Positions 43,422 to 53,313 of a DNA stretch of 64,000 nt are shown one piece after another. Below the pieces are notes generated by a model. That model did not search any database. It saw only the letters and a program-made list of their open reading frames with translations, and was not told the origin of the DNA. Both the position numbers and the translations under genes were made by a program. The stretch is from JABDQA01 sp963759125 (lineage in GTDB: Bacteria > Desulfobacterota > Desulfobulbia > Desulfobulbales > Desulfocapsaceae), in NCBI GenBank assembly GCA_963759125.1, contig CAVWXN010000001.1, positions 186,001-250,000 on the forward strand, given 5' to 3'. The first letter of the stretch is position 1. Each line of letters opens with the position of its first letter.

Positions 43422-45689
43422 ATGGGCACCGACATCTATTCCGAAGCGCTTGAATATCACAGAATGGGGAGAAAAGGGAAAATTGAGGTGGTGGTCACTA
43501 AACCGTTCTCCACCCAGAAGGATCTATCCCTGGCTTACAGTCCCGGAGTGGCCCGCCCCTGCCTGGAAATCGCCGAGAACAGTGAGGACGCCTACGAATA
43601 CACCGCCAAAGGAAACCTGGTTGCCGTCATATCCAATGGCTCGGCTGTGCTCGGCCTTGGCAATATCGGGGCACTGGCCGGTAAGCCGGTTATGGAGGGT
43701 AAGGGCGCCCTGTTCAAAAAATTTGCCGACATCGATGTTTTCGACATCGAGCTGAGCACCGAGGATCCCGATGAGTTCGTCAGAACCTGTGAGTTGATAT
43801 CCCCGACCTTTGGCGGTATCAATCTCGAGGATATCAAAGCGCCGGAATGTTTCTACATCGAAGAGAAACTGAAGGAGCGGGTAGACATACCGGTTTTTCA
43901 CGATGACCAACACGGCACTGCGATCATCACCAGCGCTGCCTTCCTCAATGCCATAGAAATCACCGGTCGGGATATCAAGGAGTTAAAAGCGGTGTTCAAT
44001 GGTGCCGGGGCCGCAGGTATTGCCTGTGCGCAGATGTTTGTATCGCTCGGACTGCCCAAAGAGAACCTGATCATGTGCGACTCCAAAGGAACGATCTACA
44101 AGGGGCGCACCGAATCGATGAATCCCTATAAAGAGAGGTTTGCCAACGACACTCCTCACCGGAGCCTGGGGGAGGCACTGGTGGGCGCGGATCTGTTCTG
44201 TGGGGTAAGTGCCGCCGGCGTGTTGACCCAGGATATGGTAAAGACCATGGCCCCCAAACCGATCATCTTCGCCATGGCCAATCCAGAACCGGAGATATCC
44301 TACCCCGAAGCGGTTGAGGCGAGGCCTGACTGTATCATGGCAACCGGTCGAAGCGATTACCACAATCAGGTCAACAACGTACTCTGCTTTCCTTTTCTGT
44401 TCCGCGGCGCCCTCGATGTCCGGGCTACGGAAATCAATACCGAGATGAAGATTGCCGCAGTTCGGGCAATTGCCGATCTGGCTAAGGAGGAGGTGCCGGA
44501 TCGGGTACTGAGAGCCTATGGAGTAGAGCGCTTCGAGTTCGGGCCCACCTATCTGATCCCGACCCCTTTTGATCCGCGGGCCCTGCTCAGGATCGCACCC
44601 GCCGTTGCCAAGGCGGCGATGGAGACCGGAGTAGCCCGAAAGCCGCTCGAGAGCCTGGAGAAATACACCGAACACCTCGAGTCAACTCTGGGCATGTCCA
44701 AGGCGATTCTGCGCTATATCGCCAATCGGGTGAAGAAAGAACCGGTTCGGGTAGTCTACCCCGAAGGTGACAACAGAAAAGTGGTCCGGGCCGCCATCCT
44801 GGCAATGGAAGAAAATCTCGCCACCCCGGTACTTCTCGGTGACCGTGCCACCATAGATTCCATACTAAGCGCCCAGGGAGTTACCGACCATCAGATCGAG
44901 ATCATAGACCCGTCCCAGGAAGAAGAACGAGTCGAGCGCTACGCCGCCGAGTTCTTCAAGAGGAAGCAGCGCAAAGGAATCACACTGCCCTACGCCAAGG
45001 ACATGATCAGGCGCGATACCGGTTATTTCGGTGCCATGATGTTGAGCACCGGTGATGTCGACTCGATGGTCTACGGGCAATCCCTGCCCTACCCTTATGC
45101 GGTGCGCCGTGTACTGCAGTGTATCGGCAAGAGTACCGAGCACAAAACGGTGGCCAGTGTCTACCTGATGGTATTCAAGAACAGAACATTGTTTTTTGCC
45201 GACACTGCCGTCAACATCGACCCGACCGATCAGCAGCTCGCTGACATTGCTGTGTCGGTGGCCGATTTCGTCAAGGAATTCGATATCACCCCGAAGGTGG
45301 CTATGCTCAGTTATTCAAACTTCGGTTCTTCCCAGACCTCTAGTGCGACCAAAGTTGCCCGGGCAACCGCCCTGATCAAGGAAATGGCCCCGGGACTGCA
45401 GGTCGACGGTGAGATGCAGGCCAACATGGCTTTCAACACGGAACTGCGTGAAGAGTTGTTTCCATTTTCAGCCCTGAAAGGTGAACCTAACATTATCATC
45501 TTCCCGGATCTGAATGCCGCGAATATCGCCTATAAACTTTTCATGCGGCTGGCCGAGGTCGATACCATCGGACCGATTCTGGTGGGCTTGAAGAAATCGG
45601 CCCATATCATCGAACGGGGCTCAAATCCAGACAACATTTTCAATCTCACCACCCTGGCAGCCCTGAAGGCCAAACAGAATATCTGCTGA
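43422..45689 (+). CDS. maeB: Malic enzyme with phosphotransacetylase-like domain
   Basis: Start at ATG 43422 behind GAGAGG; 755 residues, normal for MaeB. N-terminal malic domain (LSLAYSPGVARPC, VISNGSAVLGLGNIG, HDDQHGTA), an NAD(P)-binding domain (FNGAGAAGIACAQM), then a C-terminal phosphotransacetylase-like domain (~430-755: RVVYPEGDN.KVVRA, MLSYSNFGSS). Converts malate to pyruvate and CO2 with NAD(P)H. The PTA-like part usually serves allosteric control by acetyl-CoA rather than catalysis. It is transcribed alone from the operator-flanked promoter. Links C4 acids, for example from the TRAP importer, to pyruvate. Confidence 0.94.
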   Translation: MGTDIYSEALEYHRMGRKGKIEVVVTKPFSTQKDLSLAYSPGVARPCLEIAENSEDAYEYTAKGNLVAVISNGSAVLGLGNIGALAGKPVMEGKGALFKKFADIDVFDIELSTEDPDEFVRTCELISPTFGGINLEDIKAPECFYIEEKLKERVDIPVFHDDQHGTAIITSAAFLNAIEITGRDIKELKAVFNGAGAAGIACAQMFVSLGLPKENLIMCDSKGTIYKGRTESMNPYKERFANDTPHRSLGEALVGADLFCGVSAAGVLTQDMVKTMAPKPIIFAMANPEPEISYPEAVEARPDCIMATGRSDYHNQVNNVLCFPFLFRGALDVRATEINTEMKIAAVRAIADLAKEEVPDRVLRAYGVERFEFGPTYLIPTPFDPRALLRIAPAVAKAAMETGVARKPLESLEKYTEHLESTLGMSKAILRYIANRVKKEPVRVVYPEGDNRKVVRAAILAMEENLATPVLLGDRATIDSILSAQGVTDHQIEIIDPSQEEERVERYAAEFFKRKQRKGITLPYAKDMIRRDTGYFGAMMLSTGDVDSMVYGQSLPYPYAVRRVLQCIGKSTEHKTVASVYLMVFKNRTLFFADTAVNIDPTDQQLADIAVSVADFVKEFDITPKVAMLSYSNFGSSQTSSATKVARATALIKEMAPGLQVDGEMQANMAFNTELREELFPFSALKGEPNIIIFPDLNAANIAYKLFMRLAEVDTIGPILVGLKKSAHIIERGSNPDNIFNLTTLAALKAKQNIC

Positions 45690-45877
45690 TCGACAGTGAG
45701 TCAATCACTTGAAACGGCCCCACTTAAAAGAGGGAAGAACTGGCGACACTACCTGGAATGAAGTGGCACAGGGCAAAGATTATTCCTGTTTCCTTAATAG
45801 GATGGAAGTTAGCTGCTGAAGTTTAAACTGATTGGTCTGCAACAAGGAGGGAATAGACGAAATCGGGCAAGCCCCAC

Positions 45878-46234
45878 TCAATGCTCAGGACTGTCGCCTT
45901 CTGAAATTGTTTCAATTAATTGTGAGACGAGTGCGTCTTGTTTCTTGGTTAATCTTCCAAATTTGACCCCTACCACTGTCGGCAAATATTCATGGGTGCC
46001 GTTTTCAGCCATCGACACCCAGGCCCGTTTGGCTGGCAAACCTTCGAGTAAAGCTATAGAGGTTAAAATGTCCGTTTCCCAGAAATCTTCGACAGGTGTG
46101 TATGGAGGGCATCTAAAAGAAAATCCGCCTTTACTTATGTCGGTGATTTGAAAGACACCATAAGATGAAACCGATACTGAATTTTCAACTTTATATCGCT
46201 TATGTTTTCTACGATCCTCAGCTGTCGGTTGCAT
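45878..46234 (-). CDS. PilZ-domain c-di-GMP receptor
   Basis: A 118-residue single PilZ domain: RRKHKRYKVE supplies the arginine-rich binding motif (RxxxR) and DISKGGFSF the D/NxSxxG motif. It should bind c-di-GMP and relay it to a partner protein. No ribosome site is clear. Pairs conceptually with the HD-GYP enzyme at 34414-35811, though unlinked. Confidence 0.88.
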   Translation of the reverse strand: MQPTAEDRRKHKRYKVENSVSVSSYGVFQITDISKGGFSFRCPPYTPVEDFWETDILTSIALLEGLPAKRAWVSMAENGTHEYLPTVVGVKFGRLTKKQDALVSQLIETISEGDSPEH

Positions 46235-46342
46235 AAGAAGTTGTCAATATTTAACGGGTTTGAGGGTCAAAATCCGAACCGGCGCAGATCTATTATGGTC
46301 CGAACCACATACATGGCAAGCCGTTTTCCGCAAATGCTGCAC

Positions 46343-46747
46343 TCAACGCACAACAGTCATCCCACTAAAGATGACTTCGTGCGCACCTCCCTCGGTTAAA
46401 TCACCTTCTTGGTTATCACTCCCAGTCTTCGCTGTCAATGATAAACCTGCAAAATGTGGGACGGCATTGCGCTTCTTTGACTCTTTGATCAGCTCTTTCT
46501 GAGTTGCTTTGTCTATTGTTCCCACATCCGGGCTACAGGCAGTGCGGACAGCGATCAACATAGCTCTTTTATTTATTTGGACAAATAGTTGAAAATGATG
46601 GTTTGGATCTTTATTCACGTCATGAATGGTAAATCCAACACGATCCAATAGGTCTTTGACATAGTTTACCCCTACTTCATGAATGTTCTGTTTGGGCTCT
46701 AAATCTTTAAGATCCATTATCAATTCGACGCAATAATTCTGTCTCAT
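46343..46747 (-). CDS. Hypothetical protein
   Basis: About 134 residues from ATG 46747 (GGAG is only two bases away); ATG 46717 (MDLKDLEPKQ) is an alternative. The central part (VNYVKDLLDRVGFTIHDVNK, then LIAVRTACSPDVGTIDKATQ) has alternating strands and helices with conserved-looking charged residues, slightly reminiscent of nuclease-fold proteins. I cannot assign a family. Isolated between the PilZ gene and a HigA-like gene on the same strand. Confidence 0.5.
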   Translation of the reverse strand: MRQNYCVELIMDLKDLEPKQNIHEVGVNYVKDLLDRVGFTIHDVNKDPNHHFQLFVQINKRAMLIAVRTACSPDVGTIDKATQKELIKESKKRNAVPHFAGLSLTAKTGSDNQEGDLTEGGAHEVIFSGMTVVR

Positions 46748-46990
46748 TTCTCCAAAACAGAGAAATTTTTTTCTGTGGTGAAACAATCAATTATTTAAAA
46801 GCATATAGTGCTGGTGCATTGTTGTAAAAATTCAGACTACTTATAGAGGACGGCAATCTATAATTCGAGCCACCTGCATTACCCCCCTTTTGGGGACGGC
46901 TATTATTTTTTTGGGGTAGAAATCAGAGGCTTGCAGGGCATAACCAAGGTAGGGTCCAGGCCAATGCAGTGAGCCTTTCAAGCGAGATCT

Positions 46991-47236
46991 TCAGGGAAGA
47001 TCCTTAACCCGCTTGATCCTGAAAAAATAATCGTCAGACAGACCGAAATAGTGAGACAGTTTCAACCCGGTGTCAGGATCAATATCCTGGCTGCCTTCGA
47101 TGATCTGTCTCAATAATACTTCATCGATGCTCGTGGCCCTGGACACTGCCTGAGTAGTCAGCCTGAAAGGATCCAGAAACCTGTCCTTTAGGAGGATACC
47201 CGGATGTTCTCTAGATTTATCAAACAACTGCGCCAT
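46991..47236 (-). CDS. HigA-like antitoxin/DNA-binding protein
   Basis: ATG at 47236 behind GGTGGA; 81 residues. The pattern HPGILLKDRFLDPFRLTTQA, followed by RQIIEGSQDIDPDTGLKLSHYFGLSDDYF, is the helix-turn-helix of HigA/VapI antitoxins. No HigB-type toxin gene is adjacent, so it is an orphan regulator or has lost its partner. Confidence 0.7.
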   Translation of the reverse strand: MAQLFDKSREHPGILLKDRFLDPFRLTTQAVSRATSIDEVLLRQIIEGSQDIDPDTGLKLSHYFGLSDDYFFRIKRVKDLP

Positions 47237-47524
47237 TGATTCCACCAATCCTTCACCGATACAACAGGGATTATCTATATAATACGAGGTATTGCTCTTC
47301 TGTCAATCACCTATAATCTCAGTTCAGAAGAACCTATCATGTTCATTATTCTAACCATCGAGAGGATACATTCAATGGCAACAGTCGCGGACAGGCGGGC
47401 ATGTCAGAGACGTGATAAATCAATTTACCCGAAGAGTATTATTCTTCGACGATACAATAGAGGTTGTAAACCCGGCCCATCGGGATTACAGCCCACGACT
47501 TATTAGTATATGGAAATCAGGAAC

Positions 47525-48061
47525 TTAGAAACTGGAGCCGGGTTGTGTGAGAAAGTCTATTTCCTCTTCAGTTGACTCTCTTCCCAAGATTATATTGCGA
47601 TGAGGATAGCGGCCAAATCTCTGGATTATTTCTTTGTGTTTTAGTTCGAATTTCAGGCTTGACTGATCACCGAGTTGGCGGTACACAGCCTCCGCTGTTT
47701 CATGGATAACAATCGACTCACTGTGCATGAGCGGCAGATAGACAAATCCCCTCTCTTGGGGCTTCAACAATTTATCAATTCCCAAAGAAATCGCTTCCTG
47801 AGACAGTAGTAAAGCCATGGGATCCTGGGAAAATGCCCTGGCAGTTCCTCTGAACATATTTCGTGAAAATTGATCTAACACGATAATTTCCGCCAGACGT
47901 CCCTGGGGATATTTTCTCCATTCAAAAAGCTCGCACTTTACCGCCTTTTCGTGAAGGTCTGAGAATTTAAGCCTAATCAACTCATCAAACTCATCATCTT
48001 TAGTCCACCATTGAGATGGTTCGATCTCCTCAAACCAGAAATTTATGACATTCCGGAACAT
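47525..48061 (-). CDS. DUF924 family protein
   Basis: A 178-residue protein with the DUF924 hallmarks: VINFWFEEI and WW near the N-terminus, ILDQFSRN-type motif (IVLDQFSRNMFRGTARAFSQ), FVYLPLMHSES and the ending RFGRYPHRNIILGRESTEEE. Predicted all-helical, TPR-like, cytoplasmic; the function of the family is not established. GGAG precedes the ATG. No operon partner. Confidence 0.87.
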   Translation of the reverse strand: MFRNVINFWFEEIEPSQWWTKDDEFDELIRLKFSDLHEKAVKCELFEWRKYPQGRLAEIIVLDQFSRNMFRGTARAFSQDPMALLLSQEAISLGIDKLLKPQERGFVYLPLMHSESIVIHETAEAVYRQLGDQSSLKFELKHKEIIQRFGRYPHRNIILGRESTEEEIDFLTQPGSSF

Positions 48062-48561
48062 GCAAAAGTCTCCAGTGGAATTTTAAGCCTTACTGATCTG
48101 GATCAAATATCAAGTGTCTGACCCATATTCTTCTATCTACAATAAACATCGATTAGCCAAGCAAATCCTTCATCACTATTTGTTTAACAATCAATGGTTA
48201 GATTTTGAATCATATTGAATACCAGAATGGAAATGTAATTATGCAATTGATATTCATACACCATATTTTGATTTTTACTCTTCTGCCGGTTTTAGCCTCT
48301 TCATCTTCTCGAGATTCTTTTACATTCAATTACATTGGGCAGGAGAATCGAGAAATCAAGAGCTAATCAGAAACCCATGGAAAGGAATTTAACAAAGGGA
48401 AAGGGTGGGGGGTAGCGAAAGCAGCAGAACTTTGCGGAATTCCAGAGCCAGTCAAGGTTTTAGAGATGAAAGAGGAAAACAGGTCTTAATCCGGATAATC
48501 TCTGCAAAGTCAGTTGATCCTGCAGGTTGAATAAATCACCAGATTTTAGCGAGGTTTGTGT
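48062..48561. other. Non-coding gap
   Basis: Five hundred bases between DUF924 and the small membrane protein gene. AT-rich; no gene, repeat or terminator that I can support. Confidence 0.4.
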
Positions 48562-48720
48562 ATGAACACCAAAACGAAAACAATGGTATATTTGTCAATC
48601 CTTGCCTTGTTGGACATGATTATCCCAATACCATTTACTGCTCTTGTGTTGATATATGTTGTGTTAGAAAAACCCGCATGGTTTGAAAACTTAGTTACTG
48701 AAATTTATTCTTTGAAATAA
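48562..48720 (+). CDS. Small hydrophobic membrane protein (52 aa)
   Basis: ATG at 48562 after GCGAGG. The translation has one long hydrophobic segment (MVYLSILALLDMIIPIPFTA, then LVLIYVVLEKPAWF) with the D..IPIP.TAL..IYV..EKP.WF pattern that I recall from short conserved bacterial membrane proteins. Ends at TAA 48720. Function unknown. Confidence 0.55.
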   Translation: MNTKTKTMVYLSILALLDMIIPIPFTALVLIYVVLEKPAWFENLVTEIYSLK

Positions 48721-48817
48721 ATTAAGAACAATGGATCTCGCTCCCATATCCTCATGGGAACCTTGAAAAATTGTCTTTTCGTCCTTGTTCGAGGAAATTT
48801 TTCTTTGCACCTTAGCG

Positions 48818-49810
48818 TCACAAGATGGCTTTGTAAAACATAGCCACGTGCGGAGATGAAGCTCGTCTTGCAGCATATTCCGGCAGATCAGCTTGGTTAA
48901 AACCGAGTTGAGAATAGAGCGCGTGCAACCGAGGATTGTTGGTGAGCGAAATGATTTGACTATATCCCATGCGTTTCGCCTCATCTTCAAAAGCGGTAAC
49001 CGTAAAAACACCGATACGTTGATTCCGAAATCGAGTGGAAATGGCCAGTGCCCCGAGTTCTATTGTGCTGGAATCAACTTCTATCCCCTCCACACAGCCG
49101 ACTGCGATCCCGTCTATCATGGTGAGACGGAACCGCTCTTGATGTTCTAGGAGATATTGCCTATTCCGTGGTTTAAGAAATCCTTTTTTCGAATACAAAT
49201 TGAGGATGCCGTTTATCATAGCTACGTCTTGATCGGTGACAACGGGAAGGTATTCCTCATTGAAGTTGTTGGCAATTAAAGTTCCTGTACCTTCAACGGT
49301 GAACAGTTCATGCTTGATCGTATTTTTCCGGGCCGGGAGAATATGGACCCGATCATACGCCCCTCTGACGATACGATCACATATTTGATCTAAGGCTCCC
49401 CCAATGTTGACATTGGCCACAATTTCGGCATTATTTTTAATGGTATCGTTGGTTGTAAGCGTATTTATCCGATACCCTTTTTGATCACAGAGATACTTTC
49501 GTTCCAGAAAAATAAGTTTAAAAACAGAGTGCTCCATGTCCAGCACATGGGTATAAAAGTCACCCTCCGGAGATACACGCCTGATATCCGTTTCAGGTAG
49601 ACGCTCGGCCAGAAGACGAAAATGTTTCTGGTTGGCGAAGCGATTGGCCATATTGTGATAGAGCGTAGTTTGGATACCGTGACGAACAAGAAATTTAATA
49701 TCCGCTATAATGTGAGGAAGGTTGTCACGCAAGATTCCTTCCCGACAGGCTATGCAGATATGTTTGCCTGTTAAGGCCTGATGATATTCAGCGAGATATA
49801 ATCGTGGCAT
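48818..49810 (-). CDS. GNAT acetyltransferase with ArgA-like N-terminal domain
   Basis: A 330-residue protein. Residues ~1-190 resemble the amino-acid-kinase-like domain of N-acetylglutamate synthase in degenerate form (IIADIKFLVRHGIQTTLYHN, GALDQICDRIVRGAYDRVHI). Residues ~195-330 are a GNAT domain (VGCVEGIEVDSSTIELGALA, RNQRIGVFTVTAFEDEAKRM as the acetyl-CoA P-loop region, NPRLHALYSQLGF). Acetylation of glutamate is the best guess. The neighbouring glutamate-cysteine ligase, divergently placed, also uses glutamate. Not a standard ArgA; confidence in GNAT is high, in substrate low. Confidence 0.75.
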   Translation of the reverse strand: MPRLYLAEYHQALTGKHICIACREGILRDNLPHIIADIKFLVRHGIQTTLYHNMANRFANQKHFRLLAERLPETDIRRVSPEGDFYTHVLDMEHSVFKLIFLERKYLCDQKGYRINTLTTNDTIKNNAEIVANVNIGGALDQICDRIVRGAYDRVHILPARKNTIKHELFTVEGTGTLIANNFNEEYLPVVTDQDVAMINGILNLYSKKGFLKPRNRQYLLEHQERFRLTMIDGIAVGCVEGIEVDSSTIELGALAISTRFRNQRIGVFTVTAFEDEAKRMGYSQIISLTNNPRLHALYSQLGFNQADLPEYAARRASSPHVAMFYKAIL

Positions 49811-50240
49811 TGGGTTTGTATCCAGGTCCTGTACGTTAGCTTAGGCTGATTCGAACGTTTGTCTTAACTTTAATGTATCAAGTACTGCAGTATCTGCACT
49901 TAACAATGGTCTGGATTGCAGTTAAAGATTCCAGCTGCAGATCTCTGCAGATTAACTGGTAGAAGGTCATGTCCCAGAAAACACTACTAATCCCAGCCCG
50001 GCCATAGAGCTCGCTGGCAACCCGTATACTATGCTTCTAGAACTTTGATTCTGCGCCAGCATCGCCATGAGGAAAGAGCATTGTTAACATATTTCCTTGA
50101 TGGATGGTTCTGGAGAGATACCTCTTTTAATAAAAGAAAAAAAATATTAGTTACTTCCCAATCTGACCTTTACAGGAAGCGTAAAATTCTTCAAGTAGCA
50201 AAAACTTTACAATCGATAACATTTAGATAAGAGCTGAAGC
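49811..50240. other. Divergent control region with TGCAG palindromes
   Basis: A 430-base gap between divergent genes. It contains TACTGCAGTA at 49883-49892 and CTGCAG-atct-CTGCAG at 49935-49950, possible regulator sites, but no promoter I can place with confidence. Confidence 0.3.
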
Positions 50241-51818
50241 GTGATATCTCTACTGAAAAAACAGTTGGAGCAACTGGAATCCTGTGGCACCCATTTGCTT
50301 CTAGAGGGCGCCATGCACGGTATTGAAAAAGAAGGGTTACGTGTAGATTGCTCAGGCCAGTTATCTCAGAAACCCCACCCTGAGAGCCTTGGTGCTGCCT
50401 TAACCAATAGTTATATAACCACCGATTTTTCAGAGTCTCTTGTGGAGCTCATCACTCCAGTTTTTAAAGATCCTGGATCGGCACTGCAGTTTCTCAAGGA
50501 TCTCCATGGTTTCACCTACAGCCATCTCGATGACGAGTTGATCTGGGCTGGCAGTATGCCCTGTCAGATCCCGGATCCTGCTCTCATTCCCATCGCCCGT
50601 TATGGCTCATCTAACCAGGGCCAGTTGAAATATATCTACCGCCTCGGTCTCGAACATCGCTACGGTAAGATGATGCAGAGCATTGCCGGCATTCATTATA
50701 ATTTCTCACTCTCAGATGATTTTTGGCAGACATTCCAGGAGAACCAAGGAAATTCAGAAGATCTGCAGGTATTTCGGTCGGCTTCTTTCTTCAAGATGAT
50801 CCGCAACTTTCGTCGTCATTCATGGCTTCTCCTGTACCTGTTTGGAGCCTCACCTGCACTATGCGACTCATTTCTGACCGGCAAACCTCATAACCTGCAC
50901 AGGTTGGATGACGAGACGCTCTATCTGCCGTATGCAACCTCATTGCGAATGAGCGATCTTGGCTATACAACCAAAGTACAATCTTCTCTCAACATCTGCT
51001 TTAATCACCTAAGCACCTATATCAAATCACTTGAGCAGGCGATTCAGGCTCCTTATCCCTCTTATCAAAAGATCGGTGTAAAGGTTGATGGAAAATATCG
51101 CCAGTTGAATGACACTATTCTGCAGATTGAGAACGAACATTACAGCGATGTTCGTCCAAAGCGTGTGGCAAAAGCAGGAGAGAGACCTCTTCAGGCGTTG
51201 AAAAAAGGTGGTGTGGAGTATATTGAAATTCGGAATACTGATGTCAATCCTTTCTTGCCGATTGGCATTGATATCCAACAAGCACTGTTTTTCGATACCT
51301 TCCTCATCAGCTGCCTGCTGATGGATGAGAAGGAAATCTGCCCTGCTGAATGCAAGATGGTGGACGGCAACATGCAGAAAGTCATTACCAGAGGCCGTGA
51401 ACCAGGCCTGCTGTTAGACACCTCAGGCGGAGAGCAAACCCTGCACGAAGTAGGTAAATCATTGCTCGATCAGATGCGCACCACCGGCGAATTGTTGGAT
51501 GAGGTTCACGAAACCAAAGCTTACGGTAGGTCAGTCAACGCCCAGATACGGAAATTGGAAGATGGTTCACAGACACCATCAGCCCAAGTGCTGAAAGCTT
51601 TGCAGGAAAGCGGGTTAAGTTACCCCCAGTGGGTAGTGCTGAAAAGTCGGGAGCATAAAGAATCCATTGGGCAACTGTCTTCAAGTACAAAAATTTTTAA
51701 AGATCTGGCCCGGCGTGCCGCCGATTCAATAAAAGAGCAGCAACAGCTTGAAGTTAGTGAGGACGGGGATTTTGATCAGTTCCTAGCGGAGTATCTCGCC
51801 TTTAAAATAAATATTTAA
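50241..51818 (+). CDS. gshA: Glutamate-cysteine ligase
   Basis: First enzyme of glutathione synthesis: ATP-dependent joining of glutamate and cysteine. The 525-residue length and motifs fit the proteobacterial GshA family: HGIEKEGLRV near residue 26, TTDFSESLVELITP, the HYNFSLSD segment, and RNTDVNPFLPIGID in the active-site half. A GTG start. The next gene follows 44 bases later and may be co-transcribed. A gshB gene is not in the window. Confidence 0.94.
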   Translation: MISLLKKQLEQLESCGTHLLLEGAMHGIEKEGLRVDCSGQLSQKPHPESLGAALTNSYITTDFSESLVELITPVFKDPGSALQFLKDLHGFTYSHLDDELIWAGSMPCQIPDPALIPIARYGSSNQGQLKYIYRLGLEHRYGKMMQSIAGIHYNFSLSDDFWQTFQENQGNSEDLQVFRSASFFKMIRNFRRHSWLLLYLFGASPALCDSFLTGKPHNLHRLDDETLYLPYATSLRMSDLGYTTKVQSSLNICFNHLSTYIKSLEQAIQAPYPSYQKIGVKVDGKYRQLNDTILQIENEHYSDVRPKRVAKAGERPLQALKKGGVEYIEIRNTDVNPFLPIGIDIQQALFFDTFLISCLLMDEKEICPAECKMVDGNMQKVITRGREPGLLLDTSGGEQTLHEVGKSLLDQMRTTGELLDEVHETKAYGRSVNAQIRKLEDGSQTPSAQVLKALQESGLSYPQWVVLKSREHKESIGQLSSSTKIFKDLARRAADSIKEQQQLEVSEDGDFDQFLAEYLAFKINI

Positions 51819-51862
51819 GCTTGATTACAGAGAACATCCATTAAATCGTAAATCGGTTAATC

Positions 51863-53134
51863 ATGGGTCTATATGACATTATCGCTGTGCTGGTCGTTCT
51901 GGCAGCTCTGTTTAGTTATATCAACCACCGTTACTTTGGTCTCCCGCGTACCATTGGCCTGATGGCCCTTTCGCTTGTCGTCTCAGCCAGCCTGCTTGTC
52001 CTGGGGTCACTCGGGGTGATGACACTTGATGAACAGGTGGCGGGGATGCTTACGCGGCTTGATTTCTATGACACCTTGATGCATGGCATGCTGGGTTTTC
52101 TGCTTTTCGCCGGGGCACTGCATGTCAATTTCCAGGACCTGCGCGAGATGGGGTGGGCTATTTCACTGCTGGCCACCTTTGGTGTAATGGTTTCGACGGT
52201 TCTGGTAGGATTCTTTACCTGGGGTATACTCCTATTTCTCGGGATGGAAATATCTTTGCTCTACTGTTTTCTTTTTGGGGCTTTGATTTCTCCCACCGAT
52301 CCCATTGCCGTTCTCAGTATCCTGAAAAAAGCGAACGCACCAAAGCAGCTCGAAACAAAGATAACAGGGGAGTCACTTTTTAACGACGGTATCGGGGTTG
52401 TGGTTTTTCTGACCTTGCTCTCATTTGCGCAGGGCGGCGGCCAGGCAACGGAACCTGTCGCTGTTCTCAAGCTTCTGGCCATCGAGGCCGGAGGGGGGAT
52501 CCTCTATGGATTTGGGCTTGGCTATTTCGCCTATACGCTCATAAAGCGTATCGACAACTATCATGTTGAGATACTGTTGACCCTGGCCACGGTTATGGGA
52601 GGCTATCGTCTTGCTGAAGTGATCCACGTATCGGCCCCCCTGGCAATTGTTGTGGCCGGACTGATGGTCGGCAACCATGGCCGCTATCTGGGGATGTCTG
52701 ATCTCACCCGGGAACGGTTGGACACCTTCTGGGAACTTGTGGATGAGATATTGAATGCCGTGCTCTTTGTATTGATCGGTCTGGAATTGCTGGTCATCAG
52801 CCATACCCTGAATATGGCAGTTGCTGGATTGCTGCTGATCCCCTGCGTGCTCCTGGCCCGATTTCTCAGTGTCGGTTCCATCATAAGCCTGATGCGAAGA
52901 TTCAGCGACTTTCCCCGCGGATCAATACGAATTATGACCTGGGCCGGCCTGCGGGGTGGAATTTCAGTTGCCCTTGCCCTTTCACTCCCGCTGGGGCCTG
53001 AGCGCAACCTGCTGGTGACCATAACCTATTGCGTGATGATCTTTTCCATTCTGGTCCAGGGACTTACGGTTGGCAGGGTCATTAAGCGCTTTGCTGCCAC
53101 TCTGCCAGATACGGAACCTCGGGCAGTTTCATGA
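51863..53134 (+). CDS. Na+(K+)/H+ antiporter, CPA1/NhaP family
   Basis: A 423-residue inner-membrane protein with about 12 helices. CPA1 signatures are visible: GALISPTDPIAVLSIL, the ion-binding ESLFNDGIGVVVF (conserved Asn-Asp pair), and RGGISVALALSLPLG (conserved Arg). Exports Na+ or K+ in exchange for protons. Glutathione-linked K+ antiport would fit its position after gshA, but no KTN/TrkA domain is present, so that is speculation. Confidence 0.9.
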   Translation: MGLYDIIAVLVVLAALFSYINHRYFGLPRTIGLMALSLVVSASLLVLGSLGVMTLDEQVAGMLTRLDFYDTLMHGMLGFLLFAGALHVNFQDLREMGWAISLLATFGVMVSTVLVGFFTWGILLFLGMEISLLYCFLFGALISPTDPIAVLSILKKANAPKQLETKITGESLFNDGIGVVVFLTLLSFAQGGGQATEPVAVLKLLAIEAGGGILYGFGLGYFAYTLIKRIDNYHVEILLTLATVMGGYRLAEVIHVSAPLAIVVAGLMVGNHGRYLGMSDLTRERLDTFWELVDEILNAVLFVLIGLELLVISHTLNMAVAGLLLIPCVLLARFLSVGSIISLMRRFSDFPRGSIRIMTWAGLRGGISVALALSLPLGPERNLLVTITYCVMIFSILVQGLTVGRVIKRFAATLPDTEPRAVS

Positions 53135-53313
53135 GAACGTCTTCAGACAATTCCATTCTCATAGCACCTAAGTACATACAAATCGGTGGGGTAGAACGCG
53201 TCTTCATAATGTTTGCCTTTTCTGCGGGCGGTAGAGGGCTGGAGAAAAGGTATAAATGAGCTGCGCATTCCACCTCTAGGCAACTGATTTCTAATTGTGG
53301 TTTGTTAGGCAGA

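Noticed and set aside
53135..53313. Coding potential between the antiporter and MFS genes
   Set aside because: Only short unmatched frames; region is a convergent intergenic gap.
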